Assembly: GCA_963766995.1 (NCBI GenBank)
Contig: CAVYCE010000003.1
Span: 434,001-498,000 of the forward strand
Source: Bog-473 sp963766995
GTDB taxonomy: Bacteria; Actinomycetota; Acidimicrobiia; Acidimicrobiales; RAAP-2
Length of the DNA: 64,000 bases
Reading direction: 5' to 3'
The position numbers and the translations under genes were made by a program. The notes below the pieces were generated by a model. That model was not told the origin of the DNA. It worked only from the letters and a program-made list of their open reading frames with translations, and searched no databases. This document shows, piece by piece, positions 32,245-40,358 of the stretch (its first letter is position 1; every line of letters starts with the position of its first letter).

Positions 32245-32690
32245 GTGAAGCGGCCAGCACGCCCACCCGCATGGAGCCGGCCGTCGGGCCGGACAGTGGT
32301 CCGTTTTGGGAGGCCACCCGTGAAGGTCGACTCGTCGTGCAGTGGTGCACGTCATGCAATGAGCCTCAGTTCTATCCACGCAGCTTCTGCTCCCACTGCG
32401 GGACCGTCGGCCCCTTGGAATGGCGCAGCGCCAGCGGTCGGGCCACCGTCTACGCCGCCACCATGGAACACAAACCGTCGGCCATGGGGGCCACGTTCTC
32501 CAAGGGCGAGCCCTATGTGGTGGCGTTGGTCGAACTCGAAGAGGGCGTGCGCCTCATGACAAACGTGGTCGGTTGCCCACCCGAGGACGTGACCATCGGG
32601 ATGGCGGTCACTGTGACGTGGGAGTCGTTGAGCGACGGGCGACAACTGCCGCTCTTCACGCCGATAGTGCCAATAACGCCGACGCCGTAA
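32241..32690 (+). CDS. DUF35 zinc-ribbon/OB-fold partner of the thiolase-like protein
   Basis: The 149-residue protein has a rubredoxin-like zinc ribbon (C-x2-C in VQWCTSCNEPQFYPRSF, then CSHCG) followed by an acyl-CoA-binding OB-fold (RATVYAATMEH, GEPYVVALVELEEGVRLMTNVVG). DUF35 proteins bind acyl-CoA and form obligate complexes with thiolase-like enzymes or MaoC domains. The ATGA overlap with the preceding gene suggests balanced co-translation. It should be required for the activity of the thiolase-like partner. Confidence 0.88.
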   Translation: MSEAASTPTRMEPAVGPDSGPFWEATREGRLVVQWCTSCNEPQFYPRSFCSHCGTVGPLEWRSASGRATVYAATMEHKPSAMGATFSKGEPYVVALVELEEGVRLMTNVVGCPPEDVTIGMAVTVTWESLSDGRQLPLFTPIVPITPTP

Positions 32691-32715
32691 CGAGCATCGC
32701 AAAGGGGGCTGGGGG

Positions 32716-34296
32716 ATGTCAGTGGCAGAGATGGACAAGGCCGAAGCCAACGCCCAAGGCATGTTGGTGGCGTGGTGGGCGGCCAAGAACCCAGGACGGA
32801 TGGCGTTGTACACCTCGTTCGGTGATCGCACCTACGAAGAGCTGAACACCAATATCAACCGACTGGTGCGGGCGCTACGGAGCCGGGGAGTACGGGCCGG
32901 CGACAGCGTCGCTCTCATGTGCACGAATCGCCCCGAGTTCCTGGAGACCCTTTGGGCCGCACAGCGGGCGGGCCTGCGCCTCACCCCAATCAATTGGCAC
33001 CTCACTGGTGAAGAAGCGTCCTACATCGTCGAGAACTGCGAGGCCAAGGCCTTCATTGTCTCGGCCGACCTGGGCGTGGACAAGGTCAAGGATGCAGCAA
33101 AGGGCGGCGGCGACACGCTGATCCGCCTGACGGTCGGTGGGTTCATTCCCGGATTCGAGATGTACAACGACGCCCTCTCGGCCGAAGACGGGCACGACAT
33201 TGAGGATCCGGTGCCCGGCACGCAGATGCTGTACACCTCAGGCACCACTGGGCGCCCCAAGGGTGTGCACCGTGAATCCGCCGCACCCTCGGCGCTGGCT
33301 GTCATCAATTTCTGTGGCTACAACGAGGACTGGGCCAACAGCGTCGATGCCCACCTGTGCACCGGTCCGCTGTACCACGCCGCTCCCTTGGCGTTCTCCA
33401 TTGCACTGCCGCTGCTCTACGGCACGCCGATGGTGATCATGAGTCAGTGGGATCCAGCCGAGACGCTGCGTCTGATTGAACACCACGGCATCACCCACAC
33501 CCACATGGTGCCCACCATGTTCCATCGCATGCTGGCGCTGCCCGAAGACGTCCGCAATAAACACGATCTCTCGTCGCTGCGGTTTGTCATTCACGGCGCG
33601 GCGCCATGTCCGGTCACGGTGAAGCAGAAACTGATCGAATGGCTCGGCCCCATTGTGGTCGAGTACTACGCCGCCACCGAGGGTCTGGGCACGCTGGTCG
33701 ACTCGGCCACCTGGTTGGCCCATCCCGGCACCGTGGGGCGCCCAATGGTCCAGGAGTTGGTCAAGGTGGCCGACGACGACGGCAACGACGTCGCTGCCGG
33801 CGAGATCGGCCTGGTCTGGCTGCGCAGCGTGGCCGCCACCAAGTTCGACTACTACGGCGACAAAGAGAAGACCGAAAGTGCCTTCCGGGGCGACTACTTC
33901 ACCCTGGGCGACATGGGTTACATGGACGACCAGGGTTACTTGTTCCTCACCGATCGCACCGCCAACCTCATTATTTCCGGCGGCGTGAACATTTACCCGG
34001 CCGAGGTGGATGCCGTCCTCCTGCAACACGCGGCCGTGGGCGACGTGGCCACCATCGGGGTGCCCGACGAGGAGTGGGGCGAGGCCGTCAAGGCCGTGGT
34101 GCAGCTGGCCGACGGCGTGGAAGCCAGCGACGCACTCGGCCAAGAATTGATCGCCTATTGCCGGGACCACTTGGCTCACTTCAAGTGCCCGCGCACCGTG
34201 GATTTCACCGAACAGCTGCCGCGCGAGGATACGGGCAAGATCTTCAAGCGGAAGTTGCGCGATGAGTATCGAGCAAAAGCCGAAACCAACAACTAA
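32716..34296 (+). CDS. Acyl-CoA synthetase (AMP-forming)
   Basis: The 526-residue ANL-family enzyme has the P-loop MLYTSGTTGRPKGV, the A5 motif YYAATEG, the A8 hinge region GDMGYMDDQGYLFLTDRTANLIISGG and the C-terminal lysine in PREDTGKIFKRKLR. These residues define adenylation of a carboxylic acid followed by CoA thioester formation. It resembles FadD-type ligases of actinobacterial lipid and steroid catabolism. A G-rich ribosome site (AAAGGGGG) precedes the ATG. It likely activates the substrate that the flanking dehydrogenase, SDR and thiolase-like enzymes process. Confidence 0.9.
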   Translation: MSVAEMDKAEANAQGMLVAWWAAKNPGRMALYTSFGDRTYEELNTNINRLVRALRSRGVRAGDSVALMCTNRPEFLETLWAAQRAGLRLTPINWHLTGEEASYIVENCEAKAFIVSADLGVDKVKDAAKGGGDTLIRLTVGGFIPGFEMYNDALSAEDGHDIEDPVPGTQMLYTSGTTGRPKGVHRESAAPSALAVINFCGYNEDWANSVDAHLCTGPLYHAAPLAFSIALPLLYGTPMVIMSQWDPAETLRLIEHHGITHTHMVPTMFHRMLALPEDVRNKHDLSSLRFVIHGAAPCPVTVKQKLIEWLGPIVVEYYAATEGLGTLVDSATWLAHPGTVGRPMVQELVKVADDDGNDVAAGEIGLVWLRSVAATKFDYYGDKEKTESAFRGDYFTLGDMGYMDDQGYLFLTDRTANLIISGGVNIYPAEVDAVLLQHAAVGDVATIGVPDEEWGEAVKAVVQLADGVEASDALGQELIAYCRDHLAHFKCPRTVDFTEQLPREDTGKIFKRKLRDEYRAKAETNN

Positions 34297-34306
34297 GGAG
34301 AGCAGC

Positions 34307-35221
34307 GTGGGTATCTGTGACGGGCGTGTCGTCGTCATCACCGGGGCGGGTCGTGGCATTGGCCGCGAGCACGCGCTGGAGTTCGCCAGCCAGGGCGCCA
34401 AGATCGTGGTCAACGACTTAGGGGCCGAAATCGACGGTTCCGGCAGCTCAACTGGTCCGGCCGGTGAAGTGGTCAATGAGGTACGCGCCATGGGCGGCGA
34501 AGCTGTCGCCAACGGTGACGACGTCTCGGACTGGGAGGGTGCGGGCCGTCTGATTCAAACCGCCATCGACACCTTCGGCGGACTGGACGTGCTCGTGAAC
34601 AACGCCGGAATTTTGCGGGACCGCATGCTGGTGAACATGACGATCGACGAATGGGATGCCGTGACCAAGGTGCACCTGCGCGGCACGTTCGCTCCAACCA
34701 GGCACGCGGTGGAGTTCTGGCGCAACCGCTCCAAGGCGGGCGAGACCAATGACGCACGGGTCATTAACACGACGTCGCCCTCAGGCATTTACGGCAACGT
34801 GGGTCAGACCAACTACGGCGCGGCCAAGGCTGGCATCGCCGCCTTCACCGTGATCGCCGCCATGGAGCTGGGTCGCTACGGAGTGACGGTGAACGCCATC
34901 GCCCCCGCCGCCCTGACCCGCATGACCGAGAACCTCGGTATGGCGACGGCTCGGCCGGAGCGCAACCCAGAGGAATTCGACCCGCTCGACCCCGGCAACA
35001 TCGCACCGTTGGTGGTGTGGTTGGGCAGTCCGGAATCGGCCGCTATTACTGGGCGCGTCTTCAACGTGCAGGGCGATCACATCAGCGTGGCCGAGGGCTG
35101 GGTCGCCGGCCCTGGAGCCAGCAAGGGTGACCGCTGGGATCCGGCGGAGCTGGGCGGTGTGGTGCCAGGATTGGTGGAGAAGGCTGCACCGAACGCCAAC
35201 ATGGGCGGCCGAAGGAGCTGA
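34307..35221 (+). CDS. Short-chain dehydrogenase/reductase, MFE-2-like
   Basis: The 304-residue SDR has the cofactor loop TGAGRGIG, the NNAG block (VLVNNAGILRDRM) and the active site Ser in TTSPSGIYG with Y-x3-K in TNYGAAKAG. A DRM following NNAGILR and the NDLGAE segment point to the hydroxyacyl-CoA dehydrogenase group related to peroxisomal multifunctional enzyme 2. GTG at 34307 is chosen as start because AAGGAG (34295-34300) sits 6 nt before it; an ATG at 34262 lies inside the previous gene and lacks such a site. The stop overlaps an ATG (TGATG) that opens only a 4-codon frame. Confidence 0.88.
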   Translation: MGICDGRVVVITGAGRGIGREHALEFASQGAKIVVNDLGAEIDGSGSSTGPAGEVVNEVRAMGGEAVANGDDVSDWEGAGRLIQTAIDTFGGLDVLVNNAGILRDRMLVNMTIDEWDAVTKVHLRGTFAPTRHAVEFWRNRSKAGETNDARVINTTSPSGIYGNVGQTNYGAAKAGIAAFTVIAAMELGRYGVTVNAIAPAALTRMTENLGMATARPERNPEEFDPLDPGNIAPLVVWLGSPESAAITGRVFNVQGDHISVAEGWVAGPGASKGDRWDPAELGGVVPGLVEKAAPNANMGGRRS

Positions 35222-35227
35222 TGGTCG

Positions 35228-36376
35228 ATGACTGACGTTGCGAGTCCTCCGCTGCCGCCGCTGCCGAGTCGATACGAGATGGACGAGTCCATCGAGATCA
35301 TCAAGGACAACGCAGAGCGGCTGTTTCTGTGGGAATACGGGCGGGACCGTGGACAGCTCGTCACCCTCTACAACAAGGCCATGGGGTCGCAATGGAACAG
35401 CGTTGTGGATCTCGACTGGTCCATCGATGTGGATCCGGAACGCCTCGTGGCCGAGCAAGAAAGCCCGATCTTGGCCGTGGCTCGGGTGGCGGGGACGCTG
35501 CCCGGGTCGCCGCTGGCCAAGTGGTCGGAGAAGGAATACTCGCAACTCGGTATTGAGTTCTTCAAGGCCAACCTGAGCCAATTCATGCACGGCGAACAGG
35601 GCGCCATGATGACGGCCGCCAAGATTGTCGAGACCGTGCCGTGGATAGACGCCAAGTACTACGCCTCGACGCAGACCATGGATGAGGCGCGTCACACTGA
35701 AGTGTTCGCCAAATACCTCTCCACCAAGCTGGGCGAGGCCTACCCGATGAGTCCGTTCTTGAAGGCGCAGATCTGGGCTCTTTTGGAAGATTCACGGTGG
35801 GACATTGCGTACTTGGGGATGCAGATCGTCATTGAGTCGCTGGCCCTGGCCGCGTTCGGCGACATGTTGCGACGCACGAATGAGCCGCTGTTGAAGAAGC
35901 TCTTGCGCTACGTGATGTCCGACGAGGCCCGTCACGTGGCCTTCGGGGTGCTGTCGCTGGCGGAGTACTACGCCGACATGTCACAGGCCGAGCTCAAGGA
36001 GCGGCAAGACTTCATGCTCGATGCCACCCTCAACTCTCGGGCTCGGGCCACCACTCCGGAGGTGTGGGAACGTTTGGGCACGACAGGTGAAGCCGTGATG
36101 CCGTTTCTCTTTGAAGCCGCCTCACAGTCGAAGATCGATCCGATGCGTGGCTTCGCTCGCGGCTTCTTCGCCAAGCTGGTCCCGAACGTGCGAAAGCTCG
36201 GGCTCTTGGATGCCAACAACGGCTACCTGCGCCAGAAGTGGGGCGAGGTCGGACTGCTGGAGTTCGAGTTCTCCGATGACACGGGCTCGGACTACGAGAC
36301 TTATGACGCGGTGGCCGAGGATCGAATGGCGGCCGCCGCCACCGGTGGCGCTGCGGACGGCGGGGTCTCCGACTGA
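35228..36376 (+). CDS. Ferritin-like (R2-type) diiron protein
   Basis: The 382-residue, mostly helical protein holds a full set of diiron ligands: Glu123 (HGEQG), Glu153 and His156 (DEARH), Glu203 (IESLALA), Glu233 and His236 (DEARHVAFG). Duplicated DEARH motifs are typical of the ferritin/ribonucleotide-reductase-like superfamily, including N-oxygenases and fatty-acyl desaturase-like enzymes. It is the last gene of the acyl-CoA cluster, just 6 nt after the SDR stop, so an O2-dependent oxidation of an acyl intermediate is plausible. An AAGGAG lies 10 nt upstream of the start. Substrate and reaction are unknown. Confidence 0.8.
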   Translation: MTDVASPPLPPLPSRYEMDESIEIIKDNAERLFLWEYGRDRGQLVTLYNKAMGSQWNSVVDLDWSIDVDPERLVAEQESPILAVARVAGTLPGSPLAKWSEKEYSQLGIEFFKANLSQFMHGEQGAMMTAAKIVETVPWIDAKYYASTQTMDEARHTEVFAKYLSTKLGEAYPMSPFLKAQIWALLEDSRWDIAYLGMQIVIESLALAAFGDMLRRTNEPLLKKLLRYVMSDEARHVAFGVLSLAEYYADMSQAELKERQDFMLDATLNSRARATTPEVWERLGTTGEAVMPFLFEAASQSKIDPMRGFARGFFAKLVPNVRKLGLLDANNGYLRQKWGEVGLLEFEFSDDTGSDYETYDAVAEDRMAAAATGGAADGGVSD

Positions 36377-36405
36377 CACCCAAAGGCGCCGCCACCATTG
36401 CCCGC

Positions 36406-36750
36406 GTGCGGGAGTTGTGTCTGGCCCTGCCCGAAGCAGTGGAGAAGCCCTTCGGTGACCACACCTCGCCGGCGTGGCGGGTGAACGACAAGTTCTTCGT
36501 GATGATGCCCGATGATGGGGTCTCGGTCATGTGCAAAGCACCCAAGGGCGTGCAGGAGATGCTGATCGCCTCCGATGCACTGCGCTTTTTTCGTCCCAAG
36601 TACGTCGGTCATATCGGCTGGGTCGGCGTGCAGCTTGACCTCCCGAAGCCACCAGATTGGGGTGAGATCGGCGAGATGATCGTGGAGAGTTTCTGCCTGG
36701 TTGCGCCCAAACGTGTGGTGGCCGCATGGGAGGCCTCCCGGGCGCATTGA
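36406..36750 (+). CDS. MmcQ/YjbR-family protein
   Basis: The 114-residue protein matches the YjbR/MmcQ fold: RELCLALPEAVEKPFGDHTSPAWRV at the start, then KFFVMM and a C-terminal GEMIVESFCLVAPKRVVAAW, which belong to a double-winged DNA-binding-like domain of unknown function. The start is uncertain. GTG 36406 is the first standard start, but the family pattern seems to begin about ten residues earlier in the same frame, where only CTG is available. It lies 29 bp after the ferritin-like gene. Confidence 0.72.
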   Translation: MRELCLALPEAVEKPFGDHTSPAWRVNDKFFVMMPDDGVSVMCKAPKGVQEMLIASDALRFFRPKYVGHIGWVGVQLDLPKPPDWGEIGEMIVESFCLVAPKRVVAAWEASRAH

Positions 36751-36829
36751 TGATGTGGTGATTGGCCGCAGCCTCCAACGGGCATTGACCAAGGGTTAAG
36801 TCCCAACGAGTGGTGTAACAGGCGGTGGC

Positions 36830-37237
36830 GTGCAAGTTGTGGCCGCGTCATTGTTGTCAGTCGGCAAATTCCGGCGCACTGCTGTTCTCGCACTCATCGG
36901 ATCGATCATCCCTACGACACTCGCAGGCCATCCATTTTGGGACGAAGTCGACGAAGAGAAGAGGGCACAGCAACAGACTCATTTCTTGAAGAATCTTGGC
37001 GTGCTGGGCGGTCTCATTTTGGCTGTTACCGACACCGATGGGGCGCCGTCGCTCCGATGGAAGATGGCGCAGCAGAATCGCCACCACCAATCTCACGGTG
37101 CCAGGTGGTTCCGTCACTCCGGCGCACAAGATGCTCGCAACGCTCTTGAGCACACCATCCATGGAGTGATGGAATCCGGTACCCGATGGGGTGATGCTCT
37201 CCTCAGTGACGTCCAGGAGCGCCTCTCAACCTCGTAA
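36830..37237 (+). pseudogene. 5'-truncated DoxX-family gene
   Basis: The 135-residue frame from a GTG matches only the C-terminal half of actinobacterial DoxX membrane proteins: VQVVAASLLSVGKF, SIIPTTLAGHPFWDE, QQQTHFLKNLGVLGGLILAVTDTDGAPSLRWK. The first two transmembrane helices of the four expected are absent. The homology starts a few codons before the GTG and ends at an in-frame stop, so the 5' part is lost rather than missed. No ribosome site is evident. It may be a decaying gene left by a deletion next to the YjbR gene. Confidence 0.6.
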
Positions 37238-37301
37238 GAGGAGTAGAGATCGACGCCAAGGATTCGATTCAAACGACCCAGAGTGGGACAGGGCTGGGCG
37301 T

Positions 37302-38123
37302 TCAACCGGCGGTGTTGACGGGTCTGAGCGACGTCAACTCCGTCAACATGTGCTCCTGGTAGAGAACCCCCTGTTGCCGCACTCCCACCGTCTCGAGTTC
37401 GCGCACCAGGAGGCCTCGTGTGGTCGAGACCCAGAAGTCCATTGGGCCGGTGCCGGTGCCACCGCCGGAAAAATCCATGGTGAGGCGCACGTGGGTGACT
37501 TCAATCTCCTGTCCACCGACACTGAGGAGGGCCGCACCAAGGTCCTGGCCGTGAATGACCACCTTCCCATTCGGATCGCTCTGTCGGCACACCGCCGTCC
37601 ACGTGAAGATAGAGACTGGCGGCACGAAGTAGGTCGTGGCCGGACAGATCGTGATGGTTGTGGTGGTCGAGCCGGCGATGACCTCGTGCGTCACAAATTG
37701 AGTGGCCGCCAGCACGCCGCCAGTGGCGCACACCGTGGTGGTCTCGGTGTGCTGAGCCAGCGGCACCCATCTGATGACACTGCAGGAGGAAGCGCCGCGG
37801 GTGACCAACATGTCCGTCACGGCTGGGAAGGAGCGATCGGCGCCGGGAATGCTCAGACTCTCGCCACCGCTGGTTTGATAGCGATAGACACCAGGCGTGA
37901 GCAATTCGGAAGAGGTGCCTGCGATTGCGATCGGCGCCACGCCATTGCTGCTCCGAGCCTGATCACGACGATAGAGCCGCAGCGCTTCCTTCAAGGTGAC
38001 GGGCGAGGACACTGTGCGAAAGAACACGGCCCAGCACGTCCCGCCGGCGGAGCCAAAGATGATGAAGGCAAGGAAGAGGATGGACAGCCAGCGGTGGTGC
38101 TGGATCCAGGACCAGGCGGACAC
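37302..38123 (-). CDS. Membrane-anchored extracellular protein of unknown function, TetR-controlled
   Basis: The 273-residue protein has one N-terminal transmembrane helix (LSILFLAFIIFGSAGGTCWAVFF) and an extracytosolic domain rich in Thr and beta-strands, with LTPGVYRYQTSGGESLSIPGADR and several cysteines (CSVIRW, VCATGG, TICPATT, AVCRQ). The YRYQTSGGE segment resembles proteins of unknown function in related actinobacteria. GTG 38123 is the start because TACAAT lies 7 nt upstream, giving a leaderless mRNA. The -10 box is inside the dyad at 38131-38148, so the divergent TetR gene product probably represses it. Function is unknown. Confidence 0.65.
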   Translation of the reverse strand: MSAWSWIQHHRWLSILFLAFIIFGSAGGTCWAVFFRTVSSPVTLKEALRLYRRDQARSSNGVAPIAIAGTSSELLTPGVYRYQTSGGESLSIPGADRSFPAVTDMLVTRGASSCSVIRWVPLAQHTETTTVCATGGVLAATQFVTHEVIAGSTTTTITICPATTYFVPPVSIFTWTAVCRQSDPNGKVVIHGQDLGAALLSVGGQEIEVTHVRLTMDFSGGGTGTGPMDFWVSTTRGLLVRELETVGVRQQGVLYQEHMLTELTSLRPVNTAG

Positions 38124-38130
38124 GGATCAC

Positions 38131-38148
38131 ATTGTACGGTCGTGCAAT
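38131..38148. promoter_or_regulatory. TetR-type operator overlapping two divergent -10 boxes
   Basis: The 18-bp near-perfect dyad ATTGTACGGTCGTGCAAT (one mismatched pair) contains TACAAT on the minus strand (38136-38131), 7 nt before the GTG at 38123, and TACGGT on the plus strand (38135-38140), about 42 nt before the TetR ATG at 38183. ACGGTCGT cores are common in operators of actinobacterial TetR repressors. Confidence 0.65.
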
Positions 38149-38182
38149 TCCTCCATGCAACGAGCCGGACGATGATGGAGTA

Positions 38183-38797
38183 ATGGCGATTGATAACCGG
38201 GCCGCTCTCCTTAAGGGGGCCAGCCAGTGTCTGGAGCAGATCGGGTATGCCCGCACCACTGCTCGAGATGTGGCCCGGGCCGCCGGTGTGAGCCTCGGCG
38301 CCATTGGCTACCACTTCGGATCAAAGGAAGAACTCCTGCTGGAAGCCATCGCCGAGAGCGTGCGGGATTGGATTGCCCGGTTCGGTCAGCTCGCCCTCGA
38401 CGTCGAGACCCATGGGGCCGACTTCGCCGTGCGCGAGGCCATTCCCGAGTTTTTCCGGCTCATTGATGACAGCCGTCCGCTGCTGGTGGCGTGGGTTGAG
38501 GCCTTGGCGCAGGCGGAGCATTCGCCTGCGTTACGCGCCCAGTTGGCAGAGCAATACAACCAGTTCCGCTCCAGCGCGGCCGCCATGCTGACCACCGCCC
38601 TCGGGTCGCAACTCGAGTCCCTCGGCTTAGACCCAAACACAGTGGGCTCACTGCTCATCGCATTGGGTGATGGCTTAATTTTGCAGAACCTCATTGACCC
38701 CGAATCCACTCCGGGATCGAAGGAGTTGCTGGCGATCTATGGCCGACTCACCGGCACGCTCACCAATCCAGACATCCCAGCCATCCCGATCTCGTAA
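38183..38797 (+). CDS. TetR-family transcriptional regulator
   Basis: The 204-residue protein has an N-terminal TetR DNA-binding domain: ALLKGASQCLEQIGYARTTARDVARAAGVSLGAIGYHFGSKEELLLEAI, where YHFGSKEELL is the usual signature after the recognition helix. The C-terminal helices bind an unknown ligand. The ATG at 38183 has GATGGAG upstream. It is divergent from the anchored protein at 37302-38123, with an operator-like dyad between them, so it likely represses both itself and that gene. Confidence 0.9.
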   Translation: MAIDNRAALLKGASQCLEQIGYARTTARDVARAAGVSLGAIGYHFGSKEELLLEAIAESVRDWIARFGQLALDVETHGADFAVREAIPEFFRLIDDSRPLLVAWVEALAQAEHSPALRAQLAEQYNQFRSSAAAMLTTALGSQLESLGLDPNTVGSLLIALGDGLILQNLIDPESTPGSKELLAIYGRLTGTLTNPDIPAIPIS

Positions 38798-38798
38798 T

Positions 38799-38826
38799 CA
38801 CCCGCACCCGCACCCGCACCCGCACC
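38799..38826. repeat. Hexanucleotide repeat
   Basis: CACCCG is repeated four times plus a partial copy in the 53-bp gap between the TetR stop and the convergent crotonase stop. Confidence 0.85.
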
Positions 38827-38850
38827 ACCGATCGGGCACCCCAACCCCAA

Positions 38851-39570
38851 CTACCCCTCGTTTGCAAACAAACCCGCGGCGGCCGCCTTGAGCGAGGTGT
38901 CATCGGTCTCGATGCAAGCTCGGATGGCCTCGAGCGCCGACTTCCTGGTTCGAAGTTTCGTGGCGGAATGGGCCGTCGTGTGCAGCTTCAGCATGTCGTC
39001 GACAACCTCTTGGGTCGCCTTCGCCACATCTGATGCCGGCACCACCCGGTCCAGAAACCCGGGGGCGATGGCCTGAGCGGGTGAGAACATCTCCGCATTG
39101 TTGATGACGCGGCCGAAGTAGGGCTCGGGCACACGCTGGCGCGTAATCTCGATGGCGGTATCCGGCATGGTCATGCCGATCGCCACCTCGTTGGCCCCAA
39201 TCTTGAAATCCCCGACCACGCCAATGCGGTAGTCGACGGACAGGAGGACGAAAGAGGCCATGGCGAGGGCATGCCCGGTACAGACGGCCACGACGGGCCG
39301 AGGAAAAGACAACAGCCGAGCCGACAGTTCGAAGCCGCTCCGCACCAAGTTGGCCCCGCCTGGCATCTCGCGCAGCTGCTTGAGATTGAATCCGGCCGAA
39401 AAGATACCGTCGCGACCCCGCAACACCACCATGTGGCCGTCGCGTTCGGCCTGATCGAGCGCGGTATTGAGCTCCTCGAACATCTCGTGTGACAGCGCAT
39501 TCACCTTGCCGTCATCCATAGTGATGATGACGACGCCACCTTCGGTTGCCACGGTGCTGAACGTTCCCAT
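38851..39570 (-). CDS. Enoyl-CoA hydratase/isomerase family protein (crotonase)
   Basis: The 239-residue crotonase has the two oxyanion-hole regions: GIFSAGFNLKQL for the first and ALAMASFVLLSVDYRIG for the second, where the Gly-Gly of typical hydratases is changed to Ala-Ser. NEVAIGMTMP follows at the position of the catalytic Glu loop. It would act on an acyl-CoA as hydratase, isomerase or hydrolase. A GGAGGG ribosome site lies 7 nt upstream of the ATG. It lies downstream of a second crotonase on the same strand, 84 bp apart. Confidence 0.83.
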   Translation of the reverse strand: MGTFSTVATEGGVVIITMDDGKVNALSHEMFEELNTALDQAERDGHMVVLRGRDGIFSAGFNLKQLREMPGGANLVRSGFELSARLLSFPRPVVAVCTGHALAMASFVLLSVDYRIGVVGDFKIGANEVAIGMTMPDTAIEITRQRVPEPYFGRVINNAEMFSPAQAIAPGFLDRVVPASDVAKATQEVVDDMLKLHTTAHSATKLRTRKSALEAIRACIETDDTSLKAAAAGLFANEG

Positions 39571-39654
39571 CGTGTTGCCCTCCCTGAAATGTCGTACGTG
39601 CTCGAATGCAACTGCCAGTGATCAGCTGCAAGATTGCCGCCAGTCAGTGACGCT

Positions 39655-40314
39655 TCACACCGCCAACACATCGGCATAGGCCCGCTGCTTGGAGATGGCG
39701 AAGGCCGCCCTGTTGAGTGCGCTCAGTTCTCGGGCCCGCTCAACCGCGGCGCCAACGACATCGCCCTCGACCACCTCATCCAGGAACCCGGTGGCGACGG
39801 CCCCCTCGGCATCGGTCACGTAGCCGAGGGTGGTGGCCCGCACGTAATGGCGCCGACTGAGCCGGCGCGCCGCCAGGGCATGACCGAAGGCACTGAGCGG
39901 GACACCAATGGTGGCCTCGGTGAATCCGATCTTGGCCGGACCCGATTGACCGATCCGAAAGTCGGCGGTGAGCAGGAGCATGGCGCCGCCGGCCAGCGCA
40001 TGACCGGCACAGGCGGCCACGACGGGACAGCCGACTGAGAGCAATTGCTTGTAGAACCCAACCGCACGGGCCCTGAATCGATCGATGAGCTCTGGGTCGC
40101 CGCTGCGAATCACCGACATATCGAAACCGGCCGAAAACGTCCCGTCCTGCCCCGCCAACACGATCGATCCGGCCGTCTTCGCCGCCTCGTTCATAGAGTC
40201 AGCGATCAAGTCCATGAGCTCGAACGAAAGGGCGTTGGCCTTCCCATCATCGACGGTCACGATGGCGACGTCGTCATCCCAACTGACCGTGACGGTTCCC
40301 TGGCTTTCGCTCAC
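39655..40314 (-). CDS. Enoyl-CoA hydratase/isomerase family protein (crotonase)
   Basis: The 219-residue protein has GTFSAGFDMSVI and CAGHALAGGAMLLLTADFRIG, the first and second oxyanion-hole motifs of the crotonase fold, and GFTEATIGVPLSAFGHALA at the catalytic loop. The GTG at 40314 is preceded by TAATGT with 6 nt between, consistent with a leaderless transcript. It is about a third identical by eye to the next gene downstream, so the two are probably old paralogues used in fatty-acid or related acyl-CoA breakdown. Confidence 0.83.
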   Translation of the reverse strand: MSESQGTVTVSWDDDVAIVTVDDGKANALSFELMDLIADSMNEAAKTAGSIVLAGQDGTFSAGFDMSVIRSGDPELIDRFRARAVGFYKQLLSVGCPVVAACAGHALAGGAMLLLTADFRIGQSGPAKIGFTEATIGVPLSAFGHALAARRLSRRHYVRATTLGYVTDAEGAVATGFLDEVVEGDVVGAAVERARELSALNRAAFAISKQRAYADVLAV

Positions 40315-40320
40315 GGCTGG

Positions 40321-40326
40321 ACATTA
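40321..40326 (-). promoter_or_regulatory. -10 box of the crotonase gene
   Basis: TAATGT on the minus strand ends 6 nt before the GTG at 40314. Confidence 0.45.
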
Positions 40327-40358
40327 GTGACTGACCACGAGGAGCGGTATCTCAAGAA

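Noticed and set aside
33238..34512. Long open frame (424 codons) on the minus strand across the acyl-CoA synthetase and SDR genes
   Set aside because: It lies antisense to two clearly conserved genes; long antisense frames are common in high-GC DNA and its translation has no recognisable domain.
38799..38826. CACCCG repeat as a CRISPR or origin element
   Set aside because: Six-base units with no spacers or DnaA boxes; a simple repeat between convergent genes.
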